27,815 nt of DNA from positions 1 to 27,815 of the IMG/VR virus record IMGVR_UViG_3300030202_000272. The stretch is one strand, 5' to 3'. The position numbers and the translations under genes were made by a program. The stretch's first letter is position 1. Each line of letters starts with the position of its first letter. The DNA is from a virus. Below the pieces are notes generated by a model. It was not told the origin of the DNA, made no database searches, and saw only the letters and a list, made by a program, of their open reading frames with translations. Of this stretch, positions 8,104 to 14,577 are shown in pieces.

Positions 8104-8328
8104 TTACACCGTAACCAATATATGCTGCCCCGTTACCTTAGGGGTTGTGTGACTAAGCTGACCACTTTTATATGTGTACACCTTGGCATCGTACACTGTG
8201 GTAATGATCTCTTGTTTTGCGTTTGTCTCCCTGCCTTGCATACGCTCCATATCTATTTTTTGGATCTGATGCTTAGGCACTGGCTGCACAGCGTTCACGC
8301 TGTTTGGAAATGGTGGTATTTCACTCAT
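8104..8328 (-). CDS. Small hypothetical protein, 74 aa
   Basis: A soluble-looking 74-residue protein beginning MSEIPPFPNSVNAV. It has a Pro-rich start, a charged middle (KIDMERMQGRE) and a beta-rich C-terminus (TTVYDAKVYTYKSGQ, then HILVTV). The start overlaps the upstream gene by 8 nt (ATGAGTGA). I do not recognise the family. Its position between a probable exported protein and the holin suggests membership of the lysis block, but nothing in the sequence shows a lysis role. Confidence 0.55.
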   Translation of the reverse strand: MSEIPPFPNSVNAVQPVPKHQIQKIDMERMQGRETNAKQEIITTVYDAKVYTYKSGQLSHTTPKVTGQHILVTV

Positions 8329-8581
8329 CTTCTTTCTTCCTGACCGGATCTCTAAATATATATTTACCTTTTCCAGCTTCTGCTGAAGGGATTAAACGCA
8401 CCTCACAATACCCGTCAAACTTGTTGGTCTTACTGCGTAACCAGTTATGAGTATGAACACTTTGATGAACCAGCGCATCACGATATTCTAGGCAGCTAGT
8501 TAGTTCTTGAAAATATAGCTCTGTGCCAGTTGGCACTCCACCAGGCGTAAGCAACACTAATACGAAGATCATCAGCGTCAT
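8321..8581 (-). CDS. Small exported or membrane-anchored protein, 86 aa
   Basis: The start chosen is ATG 8581, which forms an ATGA overlap with the stop of the upstream ORF. The in-frame ATG at 8641 would add 20 polar residues that overlie the upstream ORF. From 8581 the protein opens MTLMIFVLVLLTPGG, a signal-peptide-like or anchor segment, followed by a soluble domain with Cys residues in TSCLEYRDAL and DGYCEVRLIP, which could form a disulphide in the periplasm. The last residues are charged (DPVRKKEDE). No lipobox is visible, so it is not an obvious outer-membrane spanin. The role is unknown; the lysis-region context is suggestive only. Confidence 0.6.
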   Translation of the reverse strand: MTLMIFVLVLLTPGGVPTGTELYFQELTSCLEYRDALVHQSVHTHNWLRSKTNKFDGYCEVRLIPSAEAGKGKYIFRDPVRKKEDE

Positions 8582-8862
8582 AGTCTGCGCTTCTTCTTCA
8601 AGGCCTGGGTTCTTTCTGCTTGAGGCGCAACAAGCTCCCATGTCAACACATCTACATCAACTTGGTGGGCAGTGCCTAACACTCTTGGCATTGAGTTTCT
8701 CACGTAGATCATTGCCCCATACCCGCACTGTTGATGATTAAACTTTAACCAATCCTTTGCGACCTCATGGCGTTTTGCCGGTGGGTTTACAAGCTTGAGT
8801 TTGTTCCACTCTCTAAGATCGCAGAACCGATCAGGATTCTCTGGGTCGTAGTCTAATCTTAT
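8578..8862 (-). CDS. ORF lacking a normal start: ATA start or -1 frameshift product
   Basis: This frame ends at TGA 8580-8578, overlapping the next start by ATGA. It reads as a convincing protein: RLDYDPENPDRFCDLREW, NPPAKRHEVAKDWL, QQCGYGAMIYVRNSMPR, VDVLTWELVAPQAERT, ending in KKKRRL. There is no ATG, GTG or TTG from the upstream in-frame TGA (9033-9031) until the Met in GYGAMIY, which would remove half the protein. Two readings are possible. One is initiation at ATA 8862, which overlaps the upstream TAA as ATAA and gives 94 aa. The other is a -1 frameshift in the upstream gene at 9015-9021, giving a 195-aa fusion. The coordinates given are the ATA reading. I do not recognise the family. 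Confidence 0.6.
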   Translation of the reverse strand: MRLDYDPENPDRFCDLREWNKLKLVNPPAKRHEVAKDWLKFNHQQCGYGAMIYVRNSMPRVLGTAHQVDVDVLTWELVAPQAERTQALKKKRRL

Positions 8863-9164
8863 TGCTTTTGAAGCATTATCTGAATCAGTTGCGCCAGCTT
8901 CTCGTCTGTCGCCTTCAGTGTTTCCTGCTGCTGACTCAGGCTGTCCACCACCGCCTTTATCTGCGTCTGATTGACTGCTGACAGTTGGCCGTTGGCTACT
9001 GCCTGTTCCGCTGTCTTTTTTACAGCTTGCTCAATCCTTTGAACCTCTGCATCTGTAGCCTCTGCTCTTGCTTGCATAGATCCCCATGCAATAGCTCCAG
9101 ACAATGCGGCGGCAGCTATTGGCAACGCCCATGTCGGAACTTTTATAGTGTTTGCATCACTCAT
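8859..9164 (-). CDS. Membrane-anchored coiled-coil protein, possible frameshift donor
   Basis: A 101-residue protein with one N-terminal membrane segment (WALPIAAAALSGAIAWG, residues of about 12-28). It is followed by a long coiled-coil-like helix rich in Gln, Glu, Lys and Ala, through to LAQLIQIMLQKQ. The topology resembles inner-membrane spanins (Rz-like), and it lies in the lysis region, but the match is topological only. AGGAG precedes the ATG. At codons 48-50 the sequence GTA AAA AAG contains the slippery heptamer A AAA AAG in the zero frame, and the -1 frame stays open to 8578. The gene may therefore yield both the 101-aa product and a 195-aa product sharing its first 50 residues. Confidence 0.7.
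   Translation of the reverse strand: MSDANTIKVPTWALPIAAAALSGAIAWGSMQARAEATDAEVQRIEQAVKKTAEQAVANGQLSAVNQTQIKAVVDSLSQQQETLKATDEKLAQLIQIMLQKQ
8980..9040 (-). promoter_or_regulatory. Candidate programmed -1 frameshift signal
   Basis: Read on the minus strand, three elements stand in order: an SD-like AAAGGA (9040-9035), a 13-nt spacer, and the heptamer A AAA AAG (9021-9015) in the zero frame of the 101-aa gene. GACAG at 9015-9011 can pair with CTGTC at 8984-8980, enclosing a smaller GGC-AGTA-GCC hairpin. The -1 frame has a TGA at 9033-9031 and then no stop until 8580. The layout resembles dnaX-type frameshifting, where an upstream SD and a downstream stem stimulate slippage. Here the outer stem starts at the heptamer itself, closer than usual. 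Confidence 0.5.
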
Positions 9165-9165
9165 A

Positions 9166-9354
9166 CTAAGCTCCTAAAAACTGGGGAACCAAAAGACTCC
9201 CTATAATTAAAATAATAACGCCCCACAACATTCGCTCGATACGATCAAACCTTCTTGATCCATCAGCTAATCTTTCTTCAATTCTTTCATAGCGAAGAGC
9301 ACACTCTCTTTCATGTGTGTTTATCTCTTGCAAAGCTTCTTCTGCCTTATCCAC
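9166..9354 (-). CDS. Small coiled-coil protein with C-terminal membrane anchor
   Basis: A 62-residue protein with a GTG start, 2 nt after the upstream stop. Residues 1-42 are highly charged and helical (EINTHERECALRYERIEERL, then RRFDRIERM). Residues of about 43-60 are a membrane anchor (LWGVIILIIGSLLVPQF). Small phage proteins of this pattern are often found beside holins, and it resembles haemolysin XhlA-type proteins in layout only. Together with the 55-aa and 101-aa neighbours it forms a run of single-TM proteins upstream of the holin-lysozyme pair. Confidence 0.65.
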   Translation of the reverse strand: MDKAEEALQEINTHERECALRYERIEERLADGSRRFDRIERMLWGVIILIIGSLLVPQFLGA

Positions 9355-9356
9355 TA

Positions 9357-9524
9357 CTAGGCTTTATCTTTTGCTTTGCCAATAGTTAAGGACATATATT
9401 CTATTACTGGGTATATGTATTTACCCATAAACGCATCGTCTTTAGGAGTTGGCGTAGCAGCCGTCACTGCACTCGCTATAGTGACAATCGTAGTAACAAG
9501 AGTCCATATTTCCATTAGATCCAT
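9357..9524 (-). CDS. 55-aa membrane protein
   Basis: This short ORF starts at ATG 9524 on a TAATG junction with the upstream gene and ends at tandem TAG stops. It begins MDLMEIWTLVTTIVTIASAV, one membrane segment, then TAATPTPKDDAFMGKYIYPV and a helical C-terminus with IGKAKDKA. Phage genomes carry small proteins of this form (membrane segment, TPTPxDD motif, second amphipathic helix) near holins, as I remember. No function is known to me. The exact one-base overlap upstream and close spacing to the next GTG start support it as real. Confidence 0.68.
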   Translation of the reverse strand: MDLMEIWTLVTTIVTIASAVTAATPTPKDDAFMGKYIYPVIEYMSLTIGKAKDKA

Positions 9525-9781
9525 TACTGCACAACCTCTTTTTCTTCTTCAACAGCTTTAACAGAGTTCTTGAGATCCATTTCTCTTTTAGCAATCGCGA
9601 GTTGAAGGTCATGGGCATCCTCCTGCAAACCAGCTATCTGATTCATCGTGTTTTCAAATCTTGCTTTGAGATTCTGTAGCCTAACAATCTGTCGGTGTTC
9701 TTCTGGCTTGAGGTCTTCTATCTTGTATTCTTCGCCAAAGATGGTTACTACAGGTGTTTCTTCAGTGCTTTGTTCCGTCAT
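9524..9781 (-). CDS. Small coiled-coil protein, DUF6447-like
   Basis: An 85-residue acidic protein. The first 30 residues give VVTIFGEEYKIEDLKPEE, a beta-hairpin followed by a helix. The rest is a coiled coil rich in Gln, Asn, Glu and Ala (NTMNQIAGLQEDAHDLQL). The arrangement matches small phage proteins of the DUF6447 type as I remember them; I could not verify this. The start overlaps the oxygenase gene by 20 nt, with GGAGA 8 nt upstream. A role is unknown. Confidence 0.65.
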   Translation of the reverse strand: MTEQSTEETPVVTIFGEEYKIEDLKPEEHRQIVRLQNLKARFENTMNQIAGLQEDAHDLQLAIAKREMDLKNSVKAVEEEKEVVQ

Positions 9782-10472
9782 CTGCTATTCTCCAAACATT
9801 TAAATTAGCTGCTACTGTTCTTCGCTCTCCGTCCCCCTTGAATGGGTACACACTATGTTGTAACCAGGAAGGAAACATAAAAAACTTACCAACTTCGGGT
9901 TTCATAATCACCATCTGAGGTGGGCGTAATCGCTCTGTATCCATCAACGAACCTTGTCCGTATTGAAATGTGATACATCCATCCGAATGACCGCTAGAAT
10001 TATACAACCCATATTCGCTTGTGCCAGAGGTCGGCTGATCTAATATCTGTTGTGGCACTTTAGTCCAGCACGTACAACTGATACCCATAAGAGTTTTGGT
10101 GCCGTGATCATGCACCGGGTTGTAATCACCCGCATAACTATGCACAGACCAGCACTCATCGGTTTCTACAATGCGGTTTTCGTTGAAGGGGTTAACCGTA
10201 GAACCGGCAAAGTTTTTAACGTAATCAGCACCCATACATTGAATTAGCTCGTTGAACTCTTGAATCTTTGGATGCGTGTGATCCATTGTCAGTTGTTCGC
10301 CGTTGCCGATCTGACCAACCAACGTGCCAGCATGAGATACCCGGTCTTCTTGATTTAGAAGATCATCCAAGTACTCGTTGAGATCGTTGACCATCTCATC
10401 AGACAGCATCGCCTCCATCAGAAATACCGATGGTAATGAGTGCATTTTATATTCTTGTCTGACTTCGGGCAT
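9762..10472 (-). CDS. 2OG-Fe(II) oxygenase (2OG-FeII_Oxy_5 type)
   Basis: A 236-residue protein with the double-stranded beta-helix signature of 2-oxoglutarate/Fe(II) dioxygenases. ETDECWSVHSYAGDYNPVHD leads to His121-Asp122-His123, the proximal metal motif. GKFFMFPSWLQHSVYPF gives distal His206, and GERRTVAANLNV gives Arg217/218 as the candidate 2OG carboxylate ligand. The layout resembles Pfam 2OG-FeII_Oxy_5, common in marine phages. The substrate is not shown. Because the gene is among virion genes, just after the tail fibre, protein hydroxylation is plausible, but a host or nucleic-acid target is possible. A strong SD (GAGGAGA) precedes the ATG. TISCTCW-like Cys at 133 and 135 are additional to the core motif. 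Confidence 0.85.
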   Translation of the reverse strand: MPEVRQEYKMHSLPSVFLMEAMLSDEMVNDLNEYLDDLLNQEDRVSHAGTLVGQIGNGEQLTMDHTHPKIQEFNELIQCMGADYVKNFAGSTVNPFNENRIVETDECWSVHSYAGDYNPVHDHGTKTLMGISCTCWTKVPQQILDQPTSGTSEYGLYNSSGHSDGCITFQYGQGSLMDTERLRPPQMVIMKPEVGKFFMFPSWLQHSVYPFKGDGERRTVAANLNVWRIADDGTKH

Positions 10473-10482
10473 TAGTGTCTCC

Positions 10483-10548
10483 TCACCACAAATGACTGAA
10501 AACTATTATCGGCAATATCACTAATACTACCAATAACAATTCTACCAT
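10483..10548 (-). CDS. 21-aa hydrophobic micro-ORF
   Basis: ATG 10548 follows the TAG of the 88-aa gene directly. The 21-residue peptide starts MVELLLVVLVILPIIVF and ends HLW, enough for one membrane helix. It stops 10 nt before the oxygenase ATG, and the oxygenase SD (GAGGAGA) overlaps its end. No SD of its own is clear, so it would depend on translational coupling. It fills the only gap in this block otherwise free of a gene. Real membrane micropeptide, leader peptide and chance are all possible. Confidence 0.4.
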   Translation of the reverse strand: MVELLLVVLVILPIIVFSHLW

Positions 10549-10815
10549 CTATGCGCTTGGATCGTAGTCTTCTGCTTTCTTTATCGCAGCGTCAATCGCA
10601 GTGAAGTCTTCTGACCCCCAATCGCCTAACGCTTTCTGATAAGACATATATCCAGCACTACGCATAACACGTTCTTTTTTTTCCTCTTTGGTCATGTCCT
10701 TGCAGAACTCATCATCGTCATCAAGACAATTATCAATTACGGAAATACTTCCGGTCATCGCTGCGAATGCTGCTGCTTTCTCTTCGTCTGTGCGTTCTAC
10801 TGCTTCCTCTGCCAT
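10549..10815 (-). CDS. Acidic protein after tail fibre, possible chaperone
   Basis: An 88-residue acidic protein. It opens with MAEEAVERTDEEKAAAFAAM, has an Asp-rich loop between two Cys (NCLDDDDEFCKD), then KEERVMRSAGYMSYQKALG and an end of GSEDFTAIDAAIKKAEDY. It starts 3 nt after the fibre gene; AGGAGG in the last codons of the fibre gene acts as SD. I remember similar small acidic proteins directly after marine phage fibre genes. Fibre assembly chaperone is a guess from position; no domain shows it. Confidence 0.6.
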   Translation of the reverse strand: MAEEAVERTDEEKAAAFAAMTGSISVIDNCLDDDDEFCKDMTKEEKKERVMRSAGYMSYQKALGDWGSEDFTAIDAAIKKAEDYDPSA

Positions 10816-10818
10816 TTT

Positions 10819-13800
10819 CTATCCTCCTGATTTGAGTGTTTCTATTTCAGCCGAAAGTTCTTGGATTGCTTTGACTAGCATGGGGATAAGGGCTGTCTCT
10901 GCGATTTCTTGTGAACTATCGGGTCTTTCGTCCCAAAGTTTAAAACCATCAGCTATCCCCGAAGCAGCGTCAATAGCAGTTTTTACTTCTTGAGCTATAA
11001 AACCGTGTTGGGTTTTGTCTGACTTATAGACCTCAGATGAACCCTCTTCATATGCTCTGAACGTATCTGGTAATTCGCCTTTGGTTTTGTAGTTAAAGGT
11101 TCGTGGCTTTAGTGCATTTATAAAAGACAATCCAACAGTAGAGTCTGTTATATCTTTTTTATACCTTTCATCAGAAACAGTAGCCCAACTAGCAACGCCA
11201 TGCGCTGCTCTAATATCACTACTACCATTTCCTAAAGTAGTAAAATCTGCTGCTCCTGATACGTTGTAGCCAAGTACAATAGCGTTATCAGAACTATTCG
11301 CTGACGTATCAGAAAAAGCTCCCACTATGACGTTGTTTGATCCAGTGGATAAATTTATATCGTGTGATCCAGCATCATGCCCTATCAAAGTATTACTACG
11401 TCCAGTGGTGACACCAACTCCTGCTTGATCGCCAACAGCCACGTTATACATTTCTTGTGCGGTAGCTGGGTTCTGCACAGCTAAAGAACTATTACCGATA
11501 GCGATGGATTTACTACCAATTTGATTACCTTCTAAAGCAGACAAACCCATAGCTACATTGTTGCTACCCGTTGTGGTTAAGTATCCCGCAAGACCGCCTA
11601 CAAAATTATTACGAATACCCGTGGATATAGTAAATCCTGCTGCATACCCCACACTTACATTGTAAGTATCAGTAGCCGTAGTAAAGTTTTGATTAAATAA
11701 TGCAGTACGCCCAACAGCTACTGACCTACTACCTAGCGTATCACTACCTAATGCGTCCTCTCCTACTGCCACATTGTGGTCTGCATCAGTAAGGGCGTCT
11801 CCTGCAAGACCTCCTACGATGGTGTTGAAGACCCCCGTGGTAATATTTCTCGCAGCAGAGGCACCCACGCCTACATTGTAAGCATTTGTTGTAGTGGTAT
11901 GGTTGAGATTTTGGAGCGCAAGATTTCCGACAGCAGTGTTCTGAGCACTTTTTGTGCTTTCAGAAAATGAGGCATAACCCACTGCCACGTTACCTTCAGC
12001 AGTAGTTAAGGCATCCCCACATTGAGCGCCGATCAGGGTATTGTTAAGTCCCGTGGTAATTTCTTTACCAGCGTGATACCCCACGGCTACATTGTATGTA
12101 TGGGTTGATGTAGCGGGGTTTTGATCTTGTAGAGCTAATCGTCCTATCGCTACAGCACCACTACCAATTGTGTTGTTTTGTAAGGCTAGTGAACCAACAA
12201 CCGTGTTGTCATCACCTGTGGTATTGCTTTCTGCTGCTTGCCTACCAATGGCTGTAAGACCATCACCGCCCGTGTTGTCTGTCCCTGCTTTGAAACCTAC
12301 TACTGTATTTTGACTTGCTCCATCTGCTTGAGCAGACAAGGCTAAATACCCAACCGCCGTATTTTGACTAGATGTTGTTAGAGCATCTCCCGCGAGTCCA
12401 CCTATGAGCGTGTTTGAGTCTCCCGTGGTGACTGACACACCAGCTTGATGCCCAACCGCCACATTATAAACATCAGTGGCCGTTGAGAAGTTTTGGGTAG
12501 CTAAAGCTTGCACACCTATCGCAACGCTTTTGCTTCCTAACGTGTCTGTTCCTAAAGCGTTAGTTCCTAAAACTACGTTATGATCAGCATCCGTCAATTC
12601 ATCGCCAGCAGCATATCCGATGAGGGTGTTTAGAATACCCGTAGTAATTTGCTCGCCAGCCTGATACCCCACCGCAACATTGTGAGTAGATGTTTGCGTA
12701 GTAAAGTTTTGATTAAAGAGAGCACCCGTGCCTATCGCAACAGAGTCACTACCCTGAGTGTCACTTGACAAGGCATTCATACCCACCGCCGTGTTTTCAT
12801 CAGCGTCAGTAAGTGCGTCTCCAGCACCTGATCCGATTAACACGTTGCTGATCCCCGTGGAGACAAACAGACCAGCGTTAAACCCAACCGCCGTGTTGTG
12901 AGAATCTGTAGCAGTGCTAAAGTTTTGAGATCCTAATGCTTGATTACCTACCGCAGTGCTTTTGCTTCCTAGCGTGTCGGCCGGTAGAGCGTTGGTTCCC
13001 ACTGCGACATTAAAATCCGCATCGGTTAAGTTAGCACCAGCACCATATCCAATTAGAGCGTTCTGTGTTCCTGTAGTAACATCTAAACCTGCGTTATAAC
13101 CGACTGCTACGTTGTACGAGATAGTAGATGTAGAGAAGTTTTGAGTCGCTAAAGCTCCCTGCCCAATAGCAGTTGTCTGATATCCCGCAGTGTCAGCACC
13201 TAAAGCACTAGCACCAACGGCTACGTTATTATTGGAAGCTTGTAGTGCATCTCCAGCAAGTCCACCTATGAGGGTGTTTGATGTCCCCGTGGTGACTGAA
13301 CCACCTGCGTTGAACCCTGCTGCCACGTTATAAGAATCAGTATTTGTAGTGAAATTTTGACTTCCTAGTGCAGCATAACCAAGGGCAACAGACAGATCGC
13401 CTTTCGTATCTGATCCTAAAGCATTACGCCCAAGAGCCGTGTTTCCTTCTCCAGTATTTAACGCATCTCCAGCACCACCACCGATGAGGGTGTTAAGAGT
13501 TCCCGTAGTGACTTGTTGACCAGCAAAATAACCAACGGCTACATTGAAAGTATTAGTAGCGGTTGTAAAATTTTGACTTTGTAAAGCATTTGCCCCAACA
13601 GCAACAGATTGACCACCTTTTGTATCAGACAATAACGCCGCTTTACCGATTGCTACGTTATGTGATGCTGTATCTAAAGCCTGTAACGCCGTGTAACCCA
13701 ACGCAGTATTTTCATCCCCGGTTGTGATTGCTGTGCCAGCATTCGTTCCAACCAAGACGTTATAATTACCACCCGATTGAATACTGTCACCGGCAGTAGC

Positions 13801-14442
13801 TCCTATACGAACATTATCTGTGCCAGCGGATGCAGTGATAATATCTGCGCCATCAGCGAATGTTACGTCTGCCGCAAAATTAGCAGTGCCGTCTACGTCA
13901 ATAACATCTAGGTTAGCTGTCCCATTGACATCAATAGAACCTTCAAGATCTATGTCGCCATTTACTGTGAGATCATCAGTTAAGGTCAGGTCATCTTCTA
14001 CAGTAAGATCAACTACATTTAGGTGAGCAAACGCATCAACCATCGCAGCACCAGAACCAGCACCGTCTGAGTAGATAGCTTTGGTCTGACCATTAGGAAT
14101 CGTGATACTCGCACCAGAACCTTGGCTGATAACTATGTTTTGAGAGCCACTCGTTGCGTTCTCAATGAACCAGAGCTTAGAGACTGTGTTAGGTCCAATC
14201 GTGATTGTGCAAGCAGAGTCGAGTGTGCCTGTATATTTTAGGAATATGGCCCTACCCGCATCAGCAGATCCGTCTGCTATAGTTGTGGTATGCGTATCAG
14301 CGTTAGTCGTAATCGCTTCTGTGCCAAAACCAAAAGCATCCGCAATAAGTTGTAAATTTGTATTTGTACTATTTCCCCAGGTTCCTGCCTCGTCACCTGT
14401 GGCAATTTCTTTTAAGCGTAAATCATTAGTATAAACAGCCAT
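10819..14442 (-). CDS. Tail fibre with beta-roll repeats and S74 self-cleaving chaperone
   Basis: A 1207-residue receptor-binding candidate. Residues 1-140 form an N-terminal virion-attachment part (LRLKEIATGDEAGTWGNSTN, seen widely in marine phage fibres). Residues of about 143-200 are short beta-helix repeats (LTVEDDLTLTDDLTVNGDI). Residues of about 210-1058 carry tandem beta-roll units resembling YadA/Hep-Hag heads. Residues 1090-1207 are a peptidase S74 intramolecular chaperone: SDERYKKDI gives Ser1090 and Lys1095, the same five-residue spacing as Ser911/Lys916 of endosialidase NF, with HGFIAQEVK and a C-terminal helix. Cleavage before Ser1090 after trimer folding is expected. One of the largest genes here, starting 3 nt after a 43-aa ORF. 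Confidence 0.88.
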   Translation of the reverse strand: MAVYTNDLRLKEIATGDEAGTWGNSTNTNLQLIADAFGFGTEAITTNADTHTTTIADGSADAGRAIFLKYTGTLDSACTITIGPNTVSKLWFIENATSGSQNIVISQGSGASITIPNGQTKAIYSDGAGSGAAMVDAFAHLNVVDLTVEDDLTLTDDLTVNGDIDLEGSIDVNGTANLDVIDVDGTANFAADVTFADGADIITASAGTDNVRIGATAGDSIQSGGNYNVLVGTNAGTAITTGDENTALGYTALQALDTASHNVAIGKAALLSDTKGGQSVAVGANALQSQNFTTATNTFNVAVGYFAGQQVTTGTLNTLIGGGAGDALNTGEGNTALGRNALGSDTKGDLSVALGYAALGSQNFTTNTDSYNVAAGFNAGGSVTTGTSNTLIGGLAGDALQASNNNVAVGASALGADTAGYQTTAIGQGALATQNFSTSTISYNVAVGYNAGLDVTTGTQNALIGYGAGANLTDADFNVAVGTNALPADTLGSKSTAVGNQALGSQNFSTATDSHNTAVGFNAGLFVSTGISNVLIGSGAGDALTDADENTAVGMNALSSDTQGSDSVAIGTGALFNQNFTTQTSTHNVAVGYQAGEQITTGILNTLIGYAAGDELTDADHNVVLGTNALGTDTLGSKSVAIGVQALATQNFSTATDVYNVAVGHQAGVSVTTGDSNTLIGGLAGDALTTSSQNTAVGYLALSAQADGASQNTVVGFKAGTDNTGGDGLTAIGRQAAESNTTGDDNTVVGSLALQNNTIGSGAVAIGRLALQDQNPATSTHTYNVAVGYHAGKEITTGLNNTLIGAQCGDALTTAEGNVAVGYASFSESTKSAQNTAVGNLALQNLNHTTTTNAYNVGVGASAARNITTGVFNTIVGGLAGDALTDADHNVAVGEDALGSDTLGSRSVAVGRTALFNQNFTTATDTYNVSVGYAAGFTISTGIRNNFVGGLAGYLTTTGSNNVAMGLSALEGNQIGSKSIAIGNSSLAVQNPATAQEMYNVAVGDQAGVGVTTGRSNTLIGHDAGSHDINLSTGSNNVIVGAFSDTSANSSDNAIVLGYNVSGAADFTTLGNGSSDIRAAHGVASWATVSDERYKKDITDSTVGLSFINALKPRTFNYKTKGELPDTFRAYEEGSSEVYKSDKTQHGFIAQEVKTAIDAASGIADGFKLWDERPDSSQEIAETALIPMLVKAIQELSAEIETLKSGG
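11269..13815 (-). repeat. Ten-copy protein super-repeat in tail fibre
   Basis: The coding sequence repeats about every 210 nt. Each super-repeat of roughly 70 residues contains four turns: NVAVGYxAGxxVTTG, NTLIGGxAGDALTxAD, NVAVGxxALGSDTxGS and SVAVGxxALxxQNFTTxTxxY. Ten copies of the fourth turn can be counted (QNF, with QNP or LNH in some), with one irregular stretch of shorter turns between copies six and seven. Codons differ between copies, so these are old protein repeats rather than fresh DNA duplications. They are not CRISPR-like. Confidence 0.85.
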
Positions 14443-14445
14443 AAG

Positions 14446-14577
14446 TTACCTTTTCCTAGTTTTAGCTTTAGGTTTTTTCATAGAAGACAGATGCTTTTTC
14501 AAAGTGTCAGCTTGCTTCTTGTGAGTCTTAGATGCTTTCTCTAACCCTTTAATTACTTTCTTTACTTTGCGAACCAT
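14446..14577 (-). CDS. 43-aa lysine-rich protein
   Basis: ATG 14577 overlaps the upstream TGA by one base (TGATG), and TAA ends at 14446, 3 nt before the fibre ATG. The peptide begins MVRKVKKVIKGLEKASKTHK and ends KKPKAKTRKR, with an amphipathic helix between. It belongs in character with the other small basic proteins of this operon. It is too short for domain recognition; the coupling on both sides is the main support. Confidence 0.65.
   Translation of the reverse strand: MVRKVKKVIKGLEKASKTHKKQADTLKKHLSSMKKPKAKTRKR

Noticed and set aside
8321-8641. Longer 106-aa reading of the exported-type protein
   Set aside because: The ATG at 8641 lies deep inside the upstream ORF and adds polar residues before a signal-like segment; ATG 8581 has the ATGA junction.
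11269-13815. Regular repeats as a possible CRISPR array
   Set aside because: Repeats are in frame, about 210 nt, coding and degenerate at synonymous sites; no constant repeat with unique spacers.
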